64,000 nt of DNA, from the NCBI GenBank assembly GCA_029260655.1, contig JAJDCU010000034.1:1-64000 (forward strand), in the 5' to 3' direction. The position numbers were made by a program, and so were the translations under genes. Position 1 is the first letter of the stretch. Every line of letters starts with the position of its first letter. The DNA is from Phycisphaeraceae bacterium. Its GTDB lineage: Bacteria > Planctomycetota > Phycisphaerae > Phycisphaerales > Phycisphaeraceae. This document shows positions 18,598-27,531 of the stretch, in pieces. The notes under the pieces were generated by a model. That model was not told the DNA's origin. It made no database searches and was given only the letters and a program-made list of their open reading frames with translations.

Positions 18598-18810
18598 CTA
18601 CCGTCCGGCTTTTAATCGCTTAAACAGTTCATCAACGATATCACTTTTAATTGCTATCGGATCAATTTGGCATCCAAGTACTGTGTTGCAATGAGGACAT
18701 TTGTACAGCACACCATTCCACGTTTTTTTGTCATACCCCATGTTAATTTCTACGCCATCACCATTCACATGGCTGACTACGCCTTTACATACTGGACAAC
18801 TACTCAGCAT
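18598..18810 (-). CDS. 70-residue zinc-ribbon protein
   Basis: The protein begins MLSSCPVCKGVVSH and has a second pair YKCPHCNTVLGC, giving a CxxC...CxxC zinc ribbon, followed by a short helical tail. GAAGG lies about five bases before the ATG. It is first in the AT-rich four-gene cluster and starts 52 bases after the dcd stop; an inverted repeat TGATC-CAA-GATCA lies at 18845-18857 between them. Function unknown. Confidence 0.65.
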   Translation of the reverse strand: MLSSCPVCKGVVSHVNGDGVEINMGYDKKTWNGVLYKCPHCNTVLGCQIDPIAIKSDIVDELFKRLKAGR

Positions 18811-18862
18811 TACGACCTTCTAACCTAAAATCATAATCTGACATTGATCCAAGATCAGTGTT

Positions 18863-19459
18863 CTAATCCACTCTCGGCAGGACGAGTCCTGCCTGGTCCT
18901 GATACTTACCGTTCTTGTCTGCGTAGCTGACGGCGCAGGTGCGGTCGGCCTGTAAGAAGATCATTTGTGCGATGCCCTCGTTGGCGTAGATCTTGGCGGG
19001 CAGGGGCGTGGTGTTGCTGATCTCGATGGTGACCTTGCCGCGCCATTCGGGCTCGAGCGGGGTGACGTTGACGATGATGCCGCAGCGGGCGTAGGTGCTC
19101 TTGCCGACGCAGATCGCGAGGATGTCGCGGGGGATGGCGAAGGTCTCGACGGTTTCGCAGAGGGCAAAAGAGTTCGGCGGGATGACGACGTGATCCTTGC
19201 CGCCCCCGGAAGTCGCGGTGTCGACGGTGACGAAGCTGGCGTCGTCGAACTTCTTGGGATCGACGATGGCCTGCCCGCCGTTGGCCGAGACGTTGGTGAA
19301 GATTTTGAAGAGCGTGCCGACGCGGACGTCGTAGCCGTAGCTGGAGACGCCGTAGGACACCTTGCCCGGGCGTTTATCGTTTTCCTGGAACGGTTCGATA
19401 GAAACCAGTTCGCGGATTTGTGAATCGCAGAGTACAGACACAACAAGATTCCCACGCAT
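18863..19459 (-). CDS. dcd: dCTP deaminase
   Basis: Deaminates dCTP to dUTP for thymidylate synthesis. Motifs of the trimeric dUTPase-like fold are [51 protein letters not shown] (with the catalytic region) and [12 protein letters not shown]. Family members are about 190 residues. The ATG at 19459 gives 198 and a GTG at 19441 gives 192; the frame extends further upstream to 19534 without family similarity. Which of the two starts is used is uncertain. Confidence 0.92.
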   Translation of the reverse strand: MRGNLVVSVLCDSQIRELVSIEPFQENDKRPGKVSYGVSSYGYDVRVGTLFKIFTNVSANGGQAIVDPKKFDDASFVTVDTATSGGGKDHVVIPPNSFALCETVETFAIPRDILAICVGKSTYARCGIIVNVTPLEPEWRGKVTIEISNTTPLPAKIYANEGIAQMIFLQADRTCAVSYADKNGKYQDQAGLVLPRVD

Positions 19460-19534
19460 ACCGACCAGATTTGACCGCTTCGGATCGACGGGGCCCGCAC
19501 CCCGCCAAGGCGGCATTTCAACCTTCCAAGCCAC

Positions 19535-19964
19535 TTTCCGAGGACCCGATCGCCGCTCACCGCGCGCTGGACGGGTGAGGTCGGCTGTCTCAAGCCTCTT
19601 TTATGGCACAAACCCCAACATGTTTGGCCCCTCCGTGACGCCGATCGTCGCATTGGGCCGTGAGGATGCTACACCACTATATCTTGGGTTTGCAAGCCCT
19701 TTCTTTACTAAATATCGTGGGCTTTTGGGCGAAATAGCTTTAAGCGGGGAATCTCACGAGCTTTAACCAACTTAACATTTTTTAGCGGTGCACCCGCGCA
19801 AGCCACTTGACGACATCACACGACAGCCCTGAGACAGGTTATCCACCAAAACGGACCTATCTGGATGCTATGTAAGTAGGTGGTGGCTCGGCTAACCGAT
19901 TGCCTGCCAAGCAGTAACGAACCGCCGCCGCTTTGATGACACCCCCCCACCGGGTCAGTCCGGA
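19535..19964. other. 430-base gap between dcd and nrnA
   Basis: No supported gene. On the minus strand there is a weak promoter-like arrangement for dcd near 19665-19700 (TTGCAA, then TAGCAT). The plus-strand frame across 19362-19766 has no recognisable protein. Confidence 0.4.
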
Positions 19965-21029
19965 TCAGCGCGCGGCAAACGCCCCGGCCAGCGCTTCGGT
20001 CACGCGCATGCGGGCCTGATCCACGGGGGCCTGTAGCTTGGCGCCGGCCGCACGGGCGTGTCCACCGCCTCCGAACTGCCCCGCCAGGTCGGCGACATTC
20101 ACCGCGCCGGGGCCGGGCTTACTTCGGAAACTGATGCGCGCCAGCGGCTGTGTGCCATCCGGTGTGTCGATCGTGCTTTCAGTGACCAGTGCGACAACCT
20201 GGATCGTGCCGACCTGTTGGGGGACGTCGATCAGGCGTTCGGTTTCTTCTTCCAAGGCGCCGGTCTCCTGAAAGTCCTGCGCGGTCAGGCACATCACCGC
20301 GGCCTTGCCGTCGGCCAGCAGCTTCAGGCTGTCCAGCGCACGGGTGAGCAGCGCGAGCTTGGCCGGGCGCTCGGTCTGGTGCAGTCGTGCGAAGAGGTCG
20401 GCGTGGTCGACGCCCATCTCCAGAAGCCGCGCCGCCAGGCGGTGGGTGCTCGGCCGGGTGTTGGAAAAGCGGAACCACCCGGTATCGGAACCAATCCCCA
20501 CGAACAAAGCCTGGGCGATGACCGTGTCCCACTGAAACCCCCCGCCCCCGGACTTTCCCCCGGATCCTCCCCCTGCAAGCAGGTCCAGCAACTCGGCCAT
20601 GACCTCGGCGCAGGCCCCGGCCTTGGCGTCCACATACTTATGCGCCGCGTCGATGTCGCCGCTTAGGTGGTGGTCGATGATGAGCGTCTTGGCGAGGTTC
20701 GGCTCGATGACCGGCCGCATCGGCTCGACCTGCGACCAGGCCCCGGTATCCAGCACGATATACAGCCCGCAATCGGGGATCGAGGTGCTATCACTTAGGA
20801 CATGCGTGAGGTGGTTGCCGTTGAGGTCGGCTAGGGCGGCGGGCACGGGCGGGGCAAAGCAGGCGAAGGTCTGCTTACCCATCTGTGTGAGCGCCGACGC
20901 CAGCGCGACGACCGAGCCGTAGGCGTCGCCGTCGGGCTTGGTGTGGGTCGTGATGAAGACCGTACCCTCGGCCTTCTTGATCAGGTCGGCGGCGGCGGCG
21001 AGGTCGAGGTTGCTTGTGTGCGGGGGCAT
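19965..21029 (-). CDS. nrnA: DHH-family nanoRNase / pAp phosphatase
   Basis: Bifunctional oligoribonuclease and 3'-phosphoadenosine-5'-phosphate phosphatase. The DHH domain shows THTKPDGDAYGS (metal Asp), LDTG and LIIDHHLSGD. The DHHA1 domain ends FGGGGHARAAGAKL. Between them near residue 160 is a GGGSGGKSGGGG linker encoded by the 12-bp repeat seen in nrdJ and ribF. The 354-residue length is slightly above normal. Its ATG lies five bases after the ribF stop, so the two form an operon. Confidence 0.9.
   Translation of the reverse strand: MPPHTSNLDLAAAADLIKKAEGTVFITTHTKPDGDAYGSVVALASALTQMGKQTFACFAPPVPAALADLNGNHLTHVLSDSTSIPDCGLYIVLDTGAWSQVEPMRPVIEPNLAKTLIIDHHLSGDIDAAHKYVDAKAGACAEVMAELLDLLAGGGSGGKSGGGGFQWDTVIAQALFVGIGSDTGWFRFSNTRPSTHRLAARLLEMGVDHADLFARLHQTERPAKLALLTRALDSLKLLADGKAAVMCLTAQDFQETGALEEETERLIDVPQQVGTIQVVALVTESTIDTPDGTQPLARISFRSKPGPGAVNVADLAGQFGGGGHARAAGAKLQAPVDQARMRVTEALAGAFAAR
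20545..20580 (-). repeat. 12-bp tandem repeat inside nrnA
   Basis: Three plus-strand units, CCCCCGGACTTT, CCCCCGGATCCT and the diverged CCCCCTGCAAGC. It is in frame and encodes the Gly-rich linker of the DHH protein. Confidence 0.7.
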
Positions 21030-21110
21030 GGTGGTTAGTGGTTGGTGGTTGGTGGTTGGTATTGAGTGTTTGTCAGTTGGCTAATGGCTAACGGCTCAAA
21101 GCTTCGGACC
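21028..21110. repeat. GGTTGGT-type and GGCTAA-type simple repeats at the ribF/nrnA joint
   Basis: Tandem copies of GGTGGTT/GGTTGGT (21028-21060), then GGCTAATGGCTAACGGCT (21081-21100). The latter resembles the intergenic block at 4395-4430. They overlap the ribF 3' end. Confidence 0.5.
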
Positions 21111-22024
21111 TTCTCGATGTCACGGGCCAATTGCGCCCGCAGGGCATCGGGACCCGGGAAGCGCATCTGGTCGCGTACCCAGTGGGTGAATCCGAGGGTG
21201 ACCTGTTGGCCGTACAGGTCGCCGGCGAAGTTAAGCAGGTGGGCCTCGATGGTCAGTTGAACCCGCCCGAAGGTGGGTTTATGCCCGATGCTGATGGCGG
21301 CGGCGTAGGTCTGATCGCCCCCCGGATCAGCCCCCGGATTAGCCCCGGGCCAGCGTGCTTGGCCGGCGTAGACCCCGTCGGCGGGGAGCATGTGGTCGTC
21401 GAGCGTGGACAGGTCGAGGTTGACGGTGGGGACATCGATGCTCTGGCCGCGATGTTCGCCGTGGACGACCTCGCTGGTCAAGGCAAACGGCTCACCCAGG
21501 CAGAGTTGGGCGTCTTGGACCCGCCCCTGACCGACCAGCCAACGGACGACCGAGCTGCGTACGGTTACCACGGACAGGTCGCTGAGTGTCACGTCCCGGC
21601 TGGGCTGAACACAGACCTCGAACCCGTGTTCACGTCCTAGCCGCTTAAGCATCTGAACATCCCCGGCCCGTCCCTTGCCGAATCGGAAATCGGCGCCCTC
21701 GACAAAGGCGGTCGGCCCGTGCCGCTGAACGACCTGCCGGATAAAGTCCTCGGGGGCCTGACCCAACAGATCGGGCGTCGGCTCGAGGATCAGGACCTCA
21801 TCGGCCCCGGCGTCCTTGAGCCGCGAAAGCTTCTGCTCACGGGTGCAGAGCCTCGGTGGCTGATCGTCGGGGGCCAGGGTGGCGTTTGGATGGGGGTCGA
21901 AGGTCAGGGCCAGGACCTTGGCCGAACCCTGCTGGGCCAGCCCGCGTGTGGTTGACAGGATCGCACGGTGTCCCAGGTGGACGCCGTCGAAGCTGCCGAT
22001 CGTGATGATGCTGGGGCCGGCCAT
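21035..22024 (-). CDS. ribF: bifunctional riboflavin kinase / FAD synthetase
   Basis: Converts riboflavin to FMN and FMN to FAD. The N-terminal nucleotidyltransferase domain shows GSFDGVHLGHRAIL and FVEGADFRFGKGRAG; the C-terminal kinase domain shows VPTVNL, YAAAISIGHKPTFG and EAHLLNF. An insert PGANPGADPGG near residue 230 comes from the shared 12-bp repeat in a different reading frame. The last residues, TNTQYQPPTTNH, are encoded by GGTTGGTG-type repeats, so the tail was rewritten by repeat sequence. Upstream of nrnA in one operon. Confidence 0.92.
   Translation of the reverse strand: MAGPSIITIGSFDGVHLGHRAILSTTRGLAQQGSAKVLALTFDPHPNATLAPDDQPPRLCTREQKLSRLKDAGADEVLILEPTPDLLGQAPEDFIRQVVQRHGPTAFVEGADFRFGKGRAGDVQMLKRLGREHGFEVCVQPSRDVTLSDLSVVTVRSSVVRWLVGQGRVQDAQLCLGEPFALTSEVVHGEHRGQSIDVPTVNLDLSTLDDHMLPADGVYAGQARWPGANPGADPGGDQTYAAAISIGHKPTFGRVQLTIEAHLLNFAGDLYGQQVTLGFTHWVRDQMRFPGPDALRAQLARDIEKVRSFEPLAISQLTNTQYQPPTTNH
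21319..21354 (-). repeat. 12-bp tandem repeat inside ribF
   Basis: Three plus-strand units, CCCCCGGATCAG, CCCCCGGATTAG and CCCCGGGCCAGC. Read in a frame different from that used in nrdJ and nrnA, they give Pro-Gly-Ala-Asp type residues instead of Ser-Gly-Gly. Confidence 0.75.
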
Positions 22025-22239
22025 GAAGAACAGCAGGATAGCCGACCTGAGCCGCCGGGTCAGATCGGATGCGGCGGTGCGGGGTTGTACTTTTTCATTT
22101 TCTCACGGGAACCGGGCTCGAAACGCTTATCAGGGCCTTGAGGATCGGGTACATTGCCCATTACAAGTACCGGTGCATCCATACCGGGCCGGTGTGGCCC
22201 GTCCCGCCTGAATCTCAACCGAGCAAAGGAGCTGCTCCC

Positions 22240-22524
22240 ATGACACGCAAAGCCAAAGCCGCGCGTCCGGCGTCGGATGCCAAGAGCCGAACCAAGGTCG
22301 GCCCCAAAGCCGCCAAAACCGCACCGAAGATGACCGCACCGTCAAAACCCGCCAAGTCCCGACCCCGAAAGATCGCGGTCGTGCAAGCCCCCACCAGCAC
22401 ACCGCCATCCAAAGAGCAGATCGACATCCGTGCGTACGAGATATGGCTGCGCAAGGGCAGACCGCTGGGTCAGGACACCCAGAACTGGTTCGAGGCCGAG
22501 GCTGAATTAAAGGCGAGCCTGTAA
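22240..22524 (+). CDS. DUF2934-domain protein
   Basis: A 94-residue protein with a basic Lys/Ala/Pro-rich N-terminal half (reminiscent of histone-like tails) and a C-terminal DUF2934 segment, DIRAYEIWLRKGRPLGQDTQNWFEAEAEL. Function unknown. AAAGGAG is eight bases before the ATG. The frame opens earlier, at 22069, but that part lacks similarity and a ribosome binding site. Confidence 0.75.
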   Translation: MTRKAKAARPASDAKSRTKVGPKAAKTAPKMTAPSKPAKSRPRKIAVVQAPTSTPPSKEQIDIRAYEIWLRKGRPLGQDTQNWFEAEAELKASL

Positions 22525-22632
22525 TACGGGTTTGTGATCCATCCCCAAGCCCCCGGCAACGGCTTCAAGGACAGCCGCAACCTGCGTAGCCATGCCGGGA
22601 TGAGCATGTGAGGCGGTGACAATCCGGAAAAA

Positions 22633-22705
22633 TGGCCAGGGGCGGACTTGAACCGCCGACACCCGCATTTTCAATGCGGTGCTCTACCAACTGAGCTACC
22701 TGGCC
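22633..22705 (-). tRNA. tRNA-Phe(GAA)
   Basis: A 73-base cloverleaf: acceptor GGCCAGG/CCTGGCC with discriminator A, D arm GCTC...GAGC, anticodon stem CCGCA/TGCGG around loop TTGAAAA (anticodon GAA), and T arm GGCGG-TTCAAGT-CCGCC. No CCA is encoded. Confidence 0.96.
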
Positions 22706-23098
22706 CCAAGGGCCATCCCGGAAGCAAACCCGTCAAGCGGCTAAGGTTATCGCCGGGCACGGTCGTGTCAACCCCTCGCCTCTGGGCCCCCACGGCCTCC
22801 AAGACCGGGCCGATGAGGGCTGTCCGAGGTTGGGCTTGCCCGGCCCGCCATACGCCGGCAGACCACTGCATCAAAAACTAAATTGCATAGACGCTGAATC
22901 ACTCCCTGCACAAGGAGGGAGATGGCCTCTCGTGAATCCACCTGTGACTTTCCCGAGATTCGTTTGGCTTATTCCCAGATGTTTGTTTACTATATTCTTG
23001 TGTTTCGTCCCCGGGTGGTGGGTTGACCGATCGGTTCCGAGGGTCACGTCCCGTGGGTTCATCTTTCGCGCCACTCGAGCAGATAGGATGGGTCAACC
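22706..23098 (+). other. 393-base gap before the 23099 gene
   Basis: No supported gene. A short hairpin CTCCCT/AGGGAG occurs near 22900-22920. A TATATT -10-like box is at 22991-22996, about 100 bases before the next start, without a clear -35. Confidence 0.35.
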
Positions 23099-23575
23099 AT
23101 GAAGGCATTTCTGTGGGTCGTGTTGCTGAGTTTCTTGGGCCTGTGTGGGTATTTCATGTTCCTGGCAATGGTGCCGGACGACAGCCGGATGATCGCGATC
23201 GCGTTCGGGAACTCGACCCAGAGCGAGGTCGAAATGCACATTGAGCTGTCGATGATGATGGCGGGCTCGGACACGGACGCGTACACGACCGATTCCGGCA
23301 GTGTCGACTGGACGGCGTGGGCTAAGGCGCACTACGTCGTCGTGGACGACGCGGGCAACCAGGTGGACTTAGGCCGGCGGATACAGAGCAACCTGATCTC
23401 CGACAGAGACACGCGCGGGTATAACGACAGCTTCCTCGTCGGCGAGGTCACGCAGGACACGGCATACACGTTCACATATATCCCAGTCGTCGGGGAGCCG
23501 GAGAAGTACATGTACAAGTTTGTCGCGCCGACAACGGACACGGGCCGTAGCCGTGTGACCTTCAAGCCGTTATGA
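23099..23575 (+). CDS. hypothetical membrane-anchored protein
   Basis: A 158-residue protein with one N-terminal hydrophobic segment (AFLWVVLLSFLGLCGYFMFLA) that is either an anchor or an uncleaved signal. The remaining 130 residues are acidic and probably extracytoplasmic, with no motif I recognise. It stands 42 bases before the next gene in the same direction, and the two are likely co-transcribed. Confidence 0.65.
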   Translation: MKAFLWVVLLSFLGLCGYFMFLAMVPDDSRMIAIAFGNSTQSEVEMHIELSMMMAGSDTDAYTTDSGSVDWTAWAKAHYVVVDDAGNQVDLGRRIQSNLISDRDTRGYNDSFLVGEVTQDTAYTFTYIPVVGEPEKYMYKFVAPTTDTGRSRVTFKPL

Positions 23576-23617
23576 GCGCGGCGGTAACACGAGTCAGGCG
23601 GTAAGCAGGGGGCGTCG

Positions 23618-25315
23618 ATGGCGATCACATTCTCTTGTCATTGCGGGAAACAGATCAAGGTCGCGGACAAGTTCGCGGGCCGGCGCGCCAAGTGCCCGGC
23701 GTGCGGCGGCGCGGTGACCATCCCCCAGCCCGACGCGTCGGATATCGACGCGGATCTGGTGTACGAGGCGTTGGGGGCGCAGGCCGACCGTGAGTCCGAG
23801 CCCGCCGCCGGCGCCACGTGCAGCGCGTGCGACAAGCCGATGCAAGAGGGTGCGGTGTTCTGTACGCACTGTGGCTACAACCGCCTCTCGCAGACCTACG
23901 TCAAGAGCGCCAAGGCCTACGAGGCCGACGAGAAGGAGCCCAAGGCGCCGCTGCTGGTTCTCGCGGGCATAGAACTGAACTGGTGGAAGCTCGCGGTGAT
24001 CGTCATCCCCGTCATCGCCATCCCGGTCTGGTATTTCACCGGCCCGGCGCGCGATGTGCATGTGCTTGACGTGCAGACGGTCAACATCGTCGAGTCGATC
24101 AACGCCGGCGAGACCCGCGAGCCGTTCAACCTGCTCACCCAGGAGGGGGACATGTCGCTTGGCATCAAGGCGGTCCAGTCCAAGAGCAACCCCCACCCGA
24201 TGATCGGCGGGCTCGAAGAGACCTATTCCCTCGGCTCCAACGATGCGTTGGTCGTCACCCGCCCGGATGAGTCGGGCGATCACATCGAGCTCGAGGTCGC
24301 GCTCAAGCAGGGCGCGATCCGCGACATGGGGCGCACCAGCATGTACGACAGCATCATCGACGGCGGCGACTTCAAGCTCGTGCCGATCGACGGCGGCACA
24401 CCGCTGGACGCCCGCCTGCTCTACCACCGTTTTGACAGCGGCGCCGAGTTGGACCTGGGCGGCGCGGATACGACGAATTACCGCACACTGTTTCCCTCCG
24501 AGCCGACCGGGCTCGACGTGGACAAGGAATCTGGCACGATCAGCGGCAAGGCCTACTGGGACCAACCGCACGCCAAGGGCCAGATCACCTTTGCCTCGTC
24601 GTACTCCGACGGCGACTACCCGGCGGCGAAGGGGCTGAACGCCAACGGCAAGGTCACGCTCACCAACAACGCGGGCACGACCGTCAACATGGACTACGCC
24701 GGCGGATCGCTCAACATCGATTGGGACCCCGGCGCCACCGGCCACTGGTCCAAGCGGCGGTACGACCACTACTCACAATTTTCGCCGTGGCATCGCTACC
24801 ACTTCGGGCTGCTGTTTAAGCGGCCGGAGGACGGGGGCAAGTACAAACTGACCTACTGCGACAAGCCGGTCGCAACGGTGTTGATAGACCCGGCCCCCCC
24901 GCCCAAGACGCCCAGCGTCTCACCGGTCAAGCGCGCCAAAGCCAAGAACAAAGCAGCCGCGCCGTCGAGCAGCTCCAACAACCCGCTTGAGTATTTCGAC
25001 GTCCTGGTCGCCGGGCGTCAGCAGGCCCGCGGCATCGTCTCGGCAAGTAATATGCGCCAGATCGGGCTGGGTCTTCAGATCTACCTAGACCAGAACGGCC
25101 AGGTTTGGCCCGACCGGCTCGATCAGTTGAGGAATGTCCTCAGCGGGTATGAGCTGGTCATGGTCAACCCGCGCACCGGCGACAATCCGGGTTTCATCTA
25201 TATCCGCCCCGAGCCCGGCGCCGAGCCGACCACCACAGCAGTGCTCTTCGAATCCTCGCAAGGCAAGCCTGACCCCAACGGCGCGGTGCTCTACGCCGAC
25301 GGACACATCGAGTAG
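23618..25315 (+). CDS. double zinc-ribbon membrane protein with H-X9-DG-like C-terminus
   Basis: The 565-residue protein starts with a zinc ribbon (FSCHCGKQIKVADK...AKCPACGG), then a second (CSACDKPMQEGAVFCTHCG near 68-88), then a single membrane segment (WWKLAVIVIPVIAIPVWYF near 125). A long beta-rich extracytoplasmic region follows. The last 100 residues, from RGIVSASNMRQIGLGLQIYLDQNGQVWPD to AVLYADGHIE, look like the C-terminal part of planctomycete H-X9-DG pseudopilin-like proteins. A role as a sensor or surface protein is inference. GGGGG lies six bases before the ATG. Confidence 0.65.
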   Translation: MAITFSCHCGKQIKVADKFAGRRAKCPACGGAVTIPQPDASDIDADLVYEALGAQADRESEPAAGATCSACDKPMQEGAVFCTHCGYNRLSQTYVKSAKAYEADEKEPKAPLLVLAGIELNWWKLAVIVIPVIAIPVWYFTGPARDVHVLDVQTVNIVESINAGETREPFNLLTQEGDMSLGIKAVQSKSNPHPMIGGLEETYSLGSNDALVVTRPDESGDHIELEVALKQGAIRDMGRTSMYDSIIDGGDFKLVPIDGGTPLDARLLYHRFDSGAELDLGGADTTNYRTLFPSEPTGLDVDKESGTISGKAYWDQPHAKGQITFASSYSDGDYPAAKGLNANGKVTLTNNAGTTVNMDYAGGSLNIDWDPGATGHWSKRRYDHYSQFSPWHRYHFGLLFKRPEDGGKYKLTYCDKPVATVLIDPAPPPKTPSVSPVKRAKAKNKAAAPSSSSNNPLEYFDVLVAGRQQARGIVSASNMRQIGLGLQIYLDQNGQVWPDRLDQLRNVLSGYELVMVNPRTGDNPGFIYIRPEPGAEPTTTAVLFESSQGKPDPNGAVLYADGHIE

Positions 25316-25659
25316 GCATGGCCGCCATACCTTGGGCCTGACCGAACAAGGCCTGATGGTCATGATGGTAAGTACTTGTATGGCATTGAACTACGTCGGC
25401 TTCCTCTGAGCACAGCGGGTGGAGAGGACATGGCCATCGGAGATCGGCGAGCCCGGTGTGGGGATTGGTCCTTCTGGACGCGCCCCCAACCCTGATCCTA
25501 AGCCCCCAATCCCCAACGCCCCGATTTGGCGGGATCCGATGGACTTTGCTATATTGCTCGGCTCGCCGGTCCCGGAAAGATACCGGGCGGCCCCGGGGCG
25601 GACGTTGTGTCCTGCCGACCGGGCATGCGTGAATAAGCGGATAACGCCAGGAGCCAGAC
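25316..25659 (+). other. gap before rplK with repeat and promoter
   Basis: No protein gene supported. It contains a dispersed repeat with CCCCCAACCCT and GCCCCCAATCCCC (about 25484-25520) and the probable rplK operon promoter. secE, nusG and a tRNA often found here are absent. Confidence 0.5.
25526..25555 (+). promoter_or_regulatory. promoter of the rplKAJL operon
   Basis: TTGGCG (25526-25531), an 18-base spacer, then TATATT (25550-25555). The leader to rplK would be about 100 bases. Confidence 0.5.
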
Positions 25660-26088
25660 ATGGCCAAGAAAGAGATCACCTGTCAGTTCAAGATCCAGGC
25701 CCCCGGTGGGTCGGCTACGCCCGCGCCGCCGATCGGCCCGGCGCTGGGAGCCAACGGCGTGAACCCCGGGCAGTTCATCCAGCAGTTCAACGAAGCGACC
25801 AAATCGCTGAACGGCAAGGTCGTCGGCTGCGTCATCACGGTCTACAAGGACCGCACCTTCACCTTCGAGATCAAGAGCCCCCCCGCTGCGGTCATGATCA
25901 AGGACGTCGCCGGCATCGAGAAGGGTTCGGGCGTGCCGAACAAGGACAAGGTCGGCAAGCTCAGCCAGGACCAGCTCAAGTCGATCGCCCAGGAGAAGGC
26001 CAAGGAACTGACCGGCCACAGCGTCGAGGCCATGATGAAGACCATCGCCGGGACGGCACGGTCGATGGGCGTGACCATCGAAGGCTAA
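25660..26088 (+). CDS. rplK: 50S ribosomal protein L11
   Basis: Binds 23S rRNA at the GTPase-associated centre. The 142-residue protein starts MAKKEITCQFKIQAPGGSAT and contains PPIGPALGANGVNP and the C-terminal signature GTARSMGVTIEG. AGGAG lies about six bases before the ATG. First gene of rplKAJL. Confidence 0.97.
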   Translation: MAKKEITCQFKIQAPGGSATPAPPIGPALGANGVNPGQFIQQFNEATKSLNGKVVGCVITVYKDRTFTFEIKSPPAAVMIKDVAGIEKGSGVPNKDKVGKLSQDQLKSIAQEKAKELTGHSVEAMMKTIAGTARSMGVTIEG

Positions 26089-26215
26089 GCCAGCAGATAA
26101 CCGCCGACCGCTTATGTGATCGGCGTCAAGTGAATACGAAGAGCTTACCACGTGCCATAAACCGTGGGAGACCAGACCGGGTTTCGCACCCGGGACGTCG
26201 AAAGGATGCTACGAG

Positions 26216-26896
26216 ATGCCTAAAAGTGGCAAGCGCTACACGGCCGACAAGGCCAACGCCGGCAAGGACCCGGTCACGTTGGCCGATGCGGTGAAGCAGG
26301 TCAAATCATTCAAAGCCGCCAAGTTCGACCAGACCGTCGAGCTGTGCATGCACCTGGGGATCGACGCGAAGCAGGCGGACCAGATGCTGCGAGGCTCGCT
26401 GTCACTGCCGCACGGGATCGGCAAGAGCAAGCGCGTGGTGGCGTTCTGCACGGACGACAAGGTCGCCGAAGCCAAGGACGCCGGCGCGATCGAGGCAGGG
26501 GGCGAGGAACTGGTCAAGAAGATCGCGGACGGCTGGATGGAGTTCGATGTCGCGATCGCCAGCCCGGACATGATGCGGGTGGTCTCCAAGCTCGGGCGGG
26601 CGCTGGGCCCCAAGGGGCTGATGCCCTCGCCCAAGAACGACACGGTGACCCCGCACGTCGCCCAGGCGGTCAAGGACTTCTCCGCCGGGAAGGTTGAGTT
26701 CCGAAACGACTCCGGCGGGAACGTCCACGCCGCGGTCGGCAAACACAGCTTCGACGCCCAGAAGCTTGAGGAAAACGCCCAGGCGTTCATCGACCACATC
26801 ACCAAGCTCAAGCCGGCGTCGGCCAAGGGGCATTACATCAAATCGATCTCGATGTCGGGCACCATGACGCCCGGCGTCGCGGTGGAGGTTGGATAA
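26216..26896 (+). CDS. rplA: 50S ribosomal protein L1
   Basis: L1 stalk protein and probable translational repressor of its own operon. Motifs: [44 protein letters not shown] and [14 protein letters not shown]. 226 residues, typical. The 127-base gap after rplK contains a CCGGGT-ttcgc-ACCCGG hairpin (26177-26193) just before the ribosome binding site. Confidence 0.97.
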   Translation: MPKSGKRYTADKANAGKDPVTLADAVKQVKSFKAAKFDQTVELCMHLGIDAKQADQMLRGSLSLPHGIGKSKRVVAFCTDDKVAEAKDAGAIEAGGEELVKKIADGWMEFDVAIASPDMMRVVSKLGRALGPKGLMPSPKNDTVTPHVAQAVKDFSAGKVEFRNDSGGNVHAAVGKHSFDAQKLEENAQAFIDHITKLKPASAKGHYIKSISMSGTMTPGVAVEVG

Positions 26897-26977
26897 TCAT
26901 CCCTGGCCCACAAGCCACGCGTCCATGAACTCGCATGACACCAAGCGGCCAAGCCGCACCGCCCAAGGGGCAGAACC

Positions 26978-27529
26978 ATGAGCAAACCGGTCAAAAACCT
27001 GATCGTCAATTCCTACAAGAACCGCTTCGCCGGCCTCACCGGCGGGGTGTTGGTGGATATCCGTGGGATCAAGTCCAACGACACCAACTCGCTGCGTGCC
27101 GATCTTGCACAGAAACAGATCAAGATCACGATCGTCAAGAACAGCCTGGCGAAGAAGGCGTTTGAAGATGCTGAACTGGCGCCGCTGAACGACCTGATCG
27201 ACGGGCCGTCGGCGATGGTCTACCCGGTCTCCGAAGACGCCAGCGTGGTCAGCATCGCACGCGAGCTGATCACCGCCGCCAAGAAACTGAAAGAGCTCGA
27301 GTTTAAGGGCGCCCTGATGGAGGGCATCGTCTTCGGGCCCGACGAGATCGACGCCCTGAGCAAGTACCCGACCAAGGAAGAGGCCCATGCCCAGGTCGTC
27401 CAAATCTTGCTGAGCCCGGCCCAGAACCTGGTCGGCGCGGTCACCGGCCCGGGCAAGATGATCGCCTCCATCCTCAAGACGGTTCAAGAGAAGCTGGAAA
27501 ACGGCGAGGAGATCAAGAAAGCGAGTTAG
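26978..27529 (+). CDS. rplJ: 50S ribosomal protein L10
   Basis: Stalk-base protein that carries L7/L12 dimers. The protein starts MSKPVKNLIVNSYKNRF, with GVLVDIRGIKSNDTNSLRADL and KITIVKNSLAKKAFE typical of the family. 183 residues, slightly longer than E. coli L10. AAGGGG precedes the ATG. Confidence 0.95.
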   Translation: MSKPVKNLIVNSYKNRFAGLTGGVLVDIRGIKSNDTNSLRADLAQKQIKITIVKNSLAKKAFEDAELAPLNDLIDGPSAMVYPVSEDASVVSIARELITAAKKLKELEFKGALMEGIVFGPDEIDALSKYPTKEEAHAQVVQILLSPAQNLVGAVTGPGKMIASILKTVQEKLENGEEIKKAS

Positions 27530-27531
27530 TG

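Noticed and set aside
23594-24769. 391-codon minus-strand ORF
   Set aside because: Opposite-strand shadow of the zinc-ribbon membrane protein gene.
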